A stretch of DNA of 18,282 nt from Leptolyngbyaceae cyanobacterium SM1_3_5 (GTDB lineage Bacteria; Cyanobacteriota; Cyanobacteriia; Elainellales; Elainellaceae): assembly GCA_012031475.1 (NCBI GenBank), contig JAAUTJ010000023.1:1-18282 (forward strand), read 5' to 3'. This document shows positions 17,552 to 18,282 of this stretch, piece after piece (position 1 is the first letter of the stretch; every line of letters starts with the position of its first letter). The notes below the pieces were generated by a model. That model made no database searches and had not been told where the DNA came from. It saw nothing but the letters and a program-made list of their open reading frames with translations. Made by a program: the position numbers and the translations under genes.

Positions 17552-17581
17552 GCGATCGCTCCATCCAAACGAACTCAACAG
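17552..17581. repeat. 30-bp direct repeat, right copy flanking hicB
   Basis: Second copy of the repeat at 17242-17271, 27 of 30 positions identical, beginning 4 bp after the hicB stop codon. It is followed at once by another HIP1 octamer (17584-17591). The pair could be the scar of an insertion or duplication carrying hicB. Confidence 0.85.
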
Positions 17582-17610
17582 AAGCGATCGCACAGGTTCG
17601 ATCAATTCCT

Positions 17611-18282
17611 CTAAATAACTAAACCGAGCAGCGTGGCGATCGCAGGCACGAGCTTATTAAATTCAGTGACGAGCGTGGTTGCCATTGGGACTGCGGTGGG
17701 AACTGCACCCACAATTCGGCGGAGCGATCGCATTGCTTTTGCGCCCATCGTTTGCTTTTCTGCTTCTGGCTTTTGGGCGGCTTCTGCTAACAGCTTCACT
17801 TCTGCAAGCGCATCGGCTTTGTCTGCTTCCGGCAAGACGGCTTCATCTGCGGTTTCGAGGACGGCTTGAAGCTGAAACAGCAATTCTTTGAGGTTGGCTT
17901 CATCCGCAGAAGCGTCGGATAGCTGATTGATTGCATTCGTGACATTGCCGCTGATGTCTTGTAGACCCACAACAGAATTGGTGGCGTTGAAATTACCACC
18001 AACGTTAAAGTTTTGACTTTGATCGTTCACTTTTCCATCTCCTACTAACTGCGTGATTTGAGTCGGTTTGTTTGCCAGCGCGATCGCAATATCTTTCAGA
18101 TCAGTCGATCGCAATTTAAGCTGCTCGTTTTCAGCTTCAAGCTGTTTTACTCGTTCTTCGTAAGGCTTGAGAAAATCTTGCTCAATTTTGGCTTTTGTCG
18201 GCAGTTCAGGAACTTCGATCGTCACTAAAACATCATTGCCTTTCTTTTCAATTCCTTGAATCGCGTCAAAGCTAATATCGGG
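17611..18282 (-). CDS. C-terminal part of a coiled-coil protein with the C-terminal region seen in cyanobacterial pentapeptide-repeat proteins; 5' partial
   Basis: The gene runs off the right edge: 19 further codons (18226-18282) precede the first possible start, a GTG at 18225, and remain open, so 223 residues of the C-terminus are visible. A charged coiled coil (YEERVKQLEAENEQLKLRS) leads into LKDIAIALANKPTQI. A Gly/Asn-rich beta-like stretch follows (NFNVGGNFNATNSVVGLQDI, then SGNVTNAINQL), then an acidic Ala/Leu helical part (LKELLFQLQAVLETADEAVL, DKADALAEVKLLAEAAQKPE). The end is hydrophobic (IVGAVPTAVPMATTLVTEFN, then a short run to LGLVI). I recall this C-terminal form at the end of cyanobacterial pentapeptide-repeat and STAND-neighbour proteins; the repeats themselves would be to the right of the window. 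A membrane-active or oligomerising role is a guess from the hydrophobic end. Same strand as the NACHT gene, with hicB between them. No named function. Confidence 0.65.
   Translation of the reverse strand, partial: PDISFDAIQGIEKKGNDVLVTIEVPELPTKAKIEQDFLKPYEERVKQLEAENEQLKLRSTDLKDIAIALANKPTQITQLVGDGKVNDQSQNFNVGGNFNATNSVVGLQDISGNVTNAINQLSDASADEANLKELLFQLQAVLETADEAVLPEADKADALAEVKLLAEAAQKPEAEKQTMGAKAMRSLRRIVGAVPTAVPMATTLVTEFNKLVPAIATLLGLVI

Noticed and set aside
17242..17581. Insertion sequence or transposon ends around hicB
   Set aside because: The repeats are direct, not inverted, and no transposase is present; kept only as direct repeats of unknown origin.

Overview
The window looks like chromosomal DNA of a cyanobacterium. 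The octamer GCGATCGC (HIP1) and shorter GATCG-rich variants are scattered through genes and spacers. The gene set also fits: a cyanobacterial-type sucrose-phosphate phosphatase, a short ManC, a NACHT protein with pentapeptide repeats, and DUF2281/PIN and HicB-type toxin-antitoxin genes. A filamentous or Leptolyngbya-like lineage is a guess from style; genus cannot be fixed by reading alone. No rRNA, tRNA, insertion sequence or CRISPR array was recognised.

Layout. (1) 1-4712 is an envelope or exopolysaccharide block. A Wzc-like chain-length/tyrosine-kinase protein (runs off the left edge) and an LCP-family glycopolymer transferase lie on the minus strand. A mannose-1-phosphate guanylyltransferase lies divergently on the plus strand. 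(2) 5025-8638 is metabolic and housekeeping: sucrose-phosphate phosphatase (minus), divergent from an MFS transporter, followed by a TldD-type protease-family protein. (3) 8727-13332 is a probable operon: ABC half-exporter A, a GNAT acetyltransferase, ABC half-exporter B and a small S4 RNA-binding protein. The two half-exporters carry complementary degenerate motifs, which marks them as one heterodimeric exporter. (4) 13473-18282 is an accessory, conflict-type region. It holds a DUF2281 antitoxin with a PIN toxin interrupted by an in-frame stop, a roughly 980-residue NACHT NTPase with C-terminal pentapeptide repeats, an orphan HicB-type antitoxin between two imperfect 30-bp direct repeats, and the end of a coiled-coil protein with a C-terminal region that often ends cyanobacterial pentapeptide-repeat proteins.

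Quality caveat. Six otherwise well-conserved genes are broken by about ten single-base indels; the protein sequence resumes perfectly in a neighbouring frame each time. Such breaks spread over unrelated conserved genes look more like assembly or base-calling errors than pseudogenisation, so I annotate each as one gene and give every break point. The PIN stop codon is different: it is a substitution in an open frame and may be real.

The best candidates for new biology are the NACHT/pentapeptide protein with its neighbours, the hicB cassette between direct repeats, and the asymmetric ABC exporter with an acetyltransferase between its halves.
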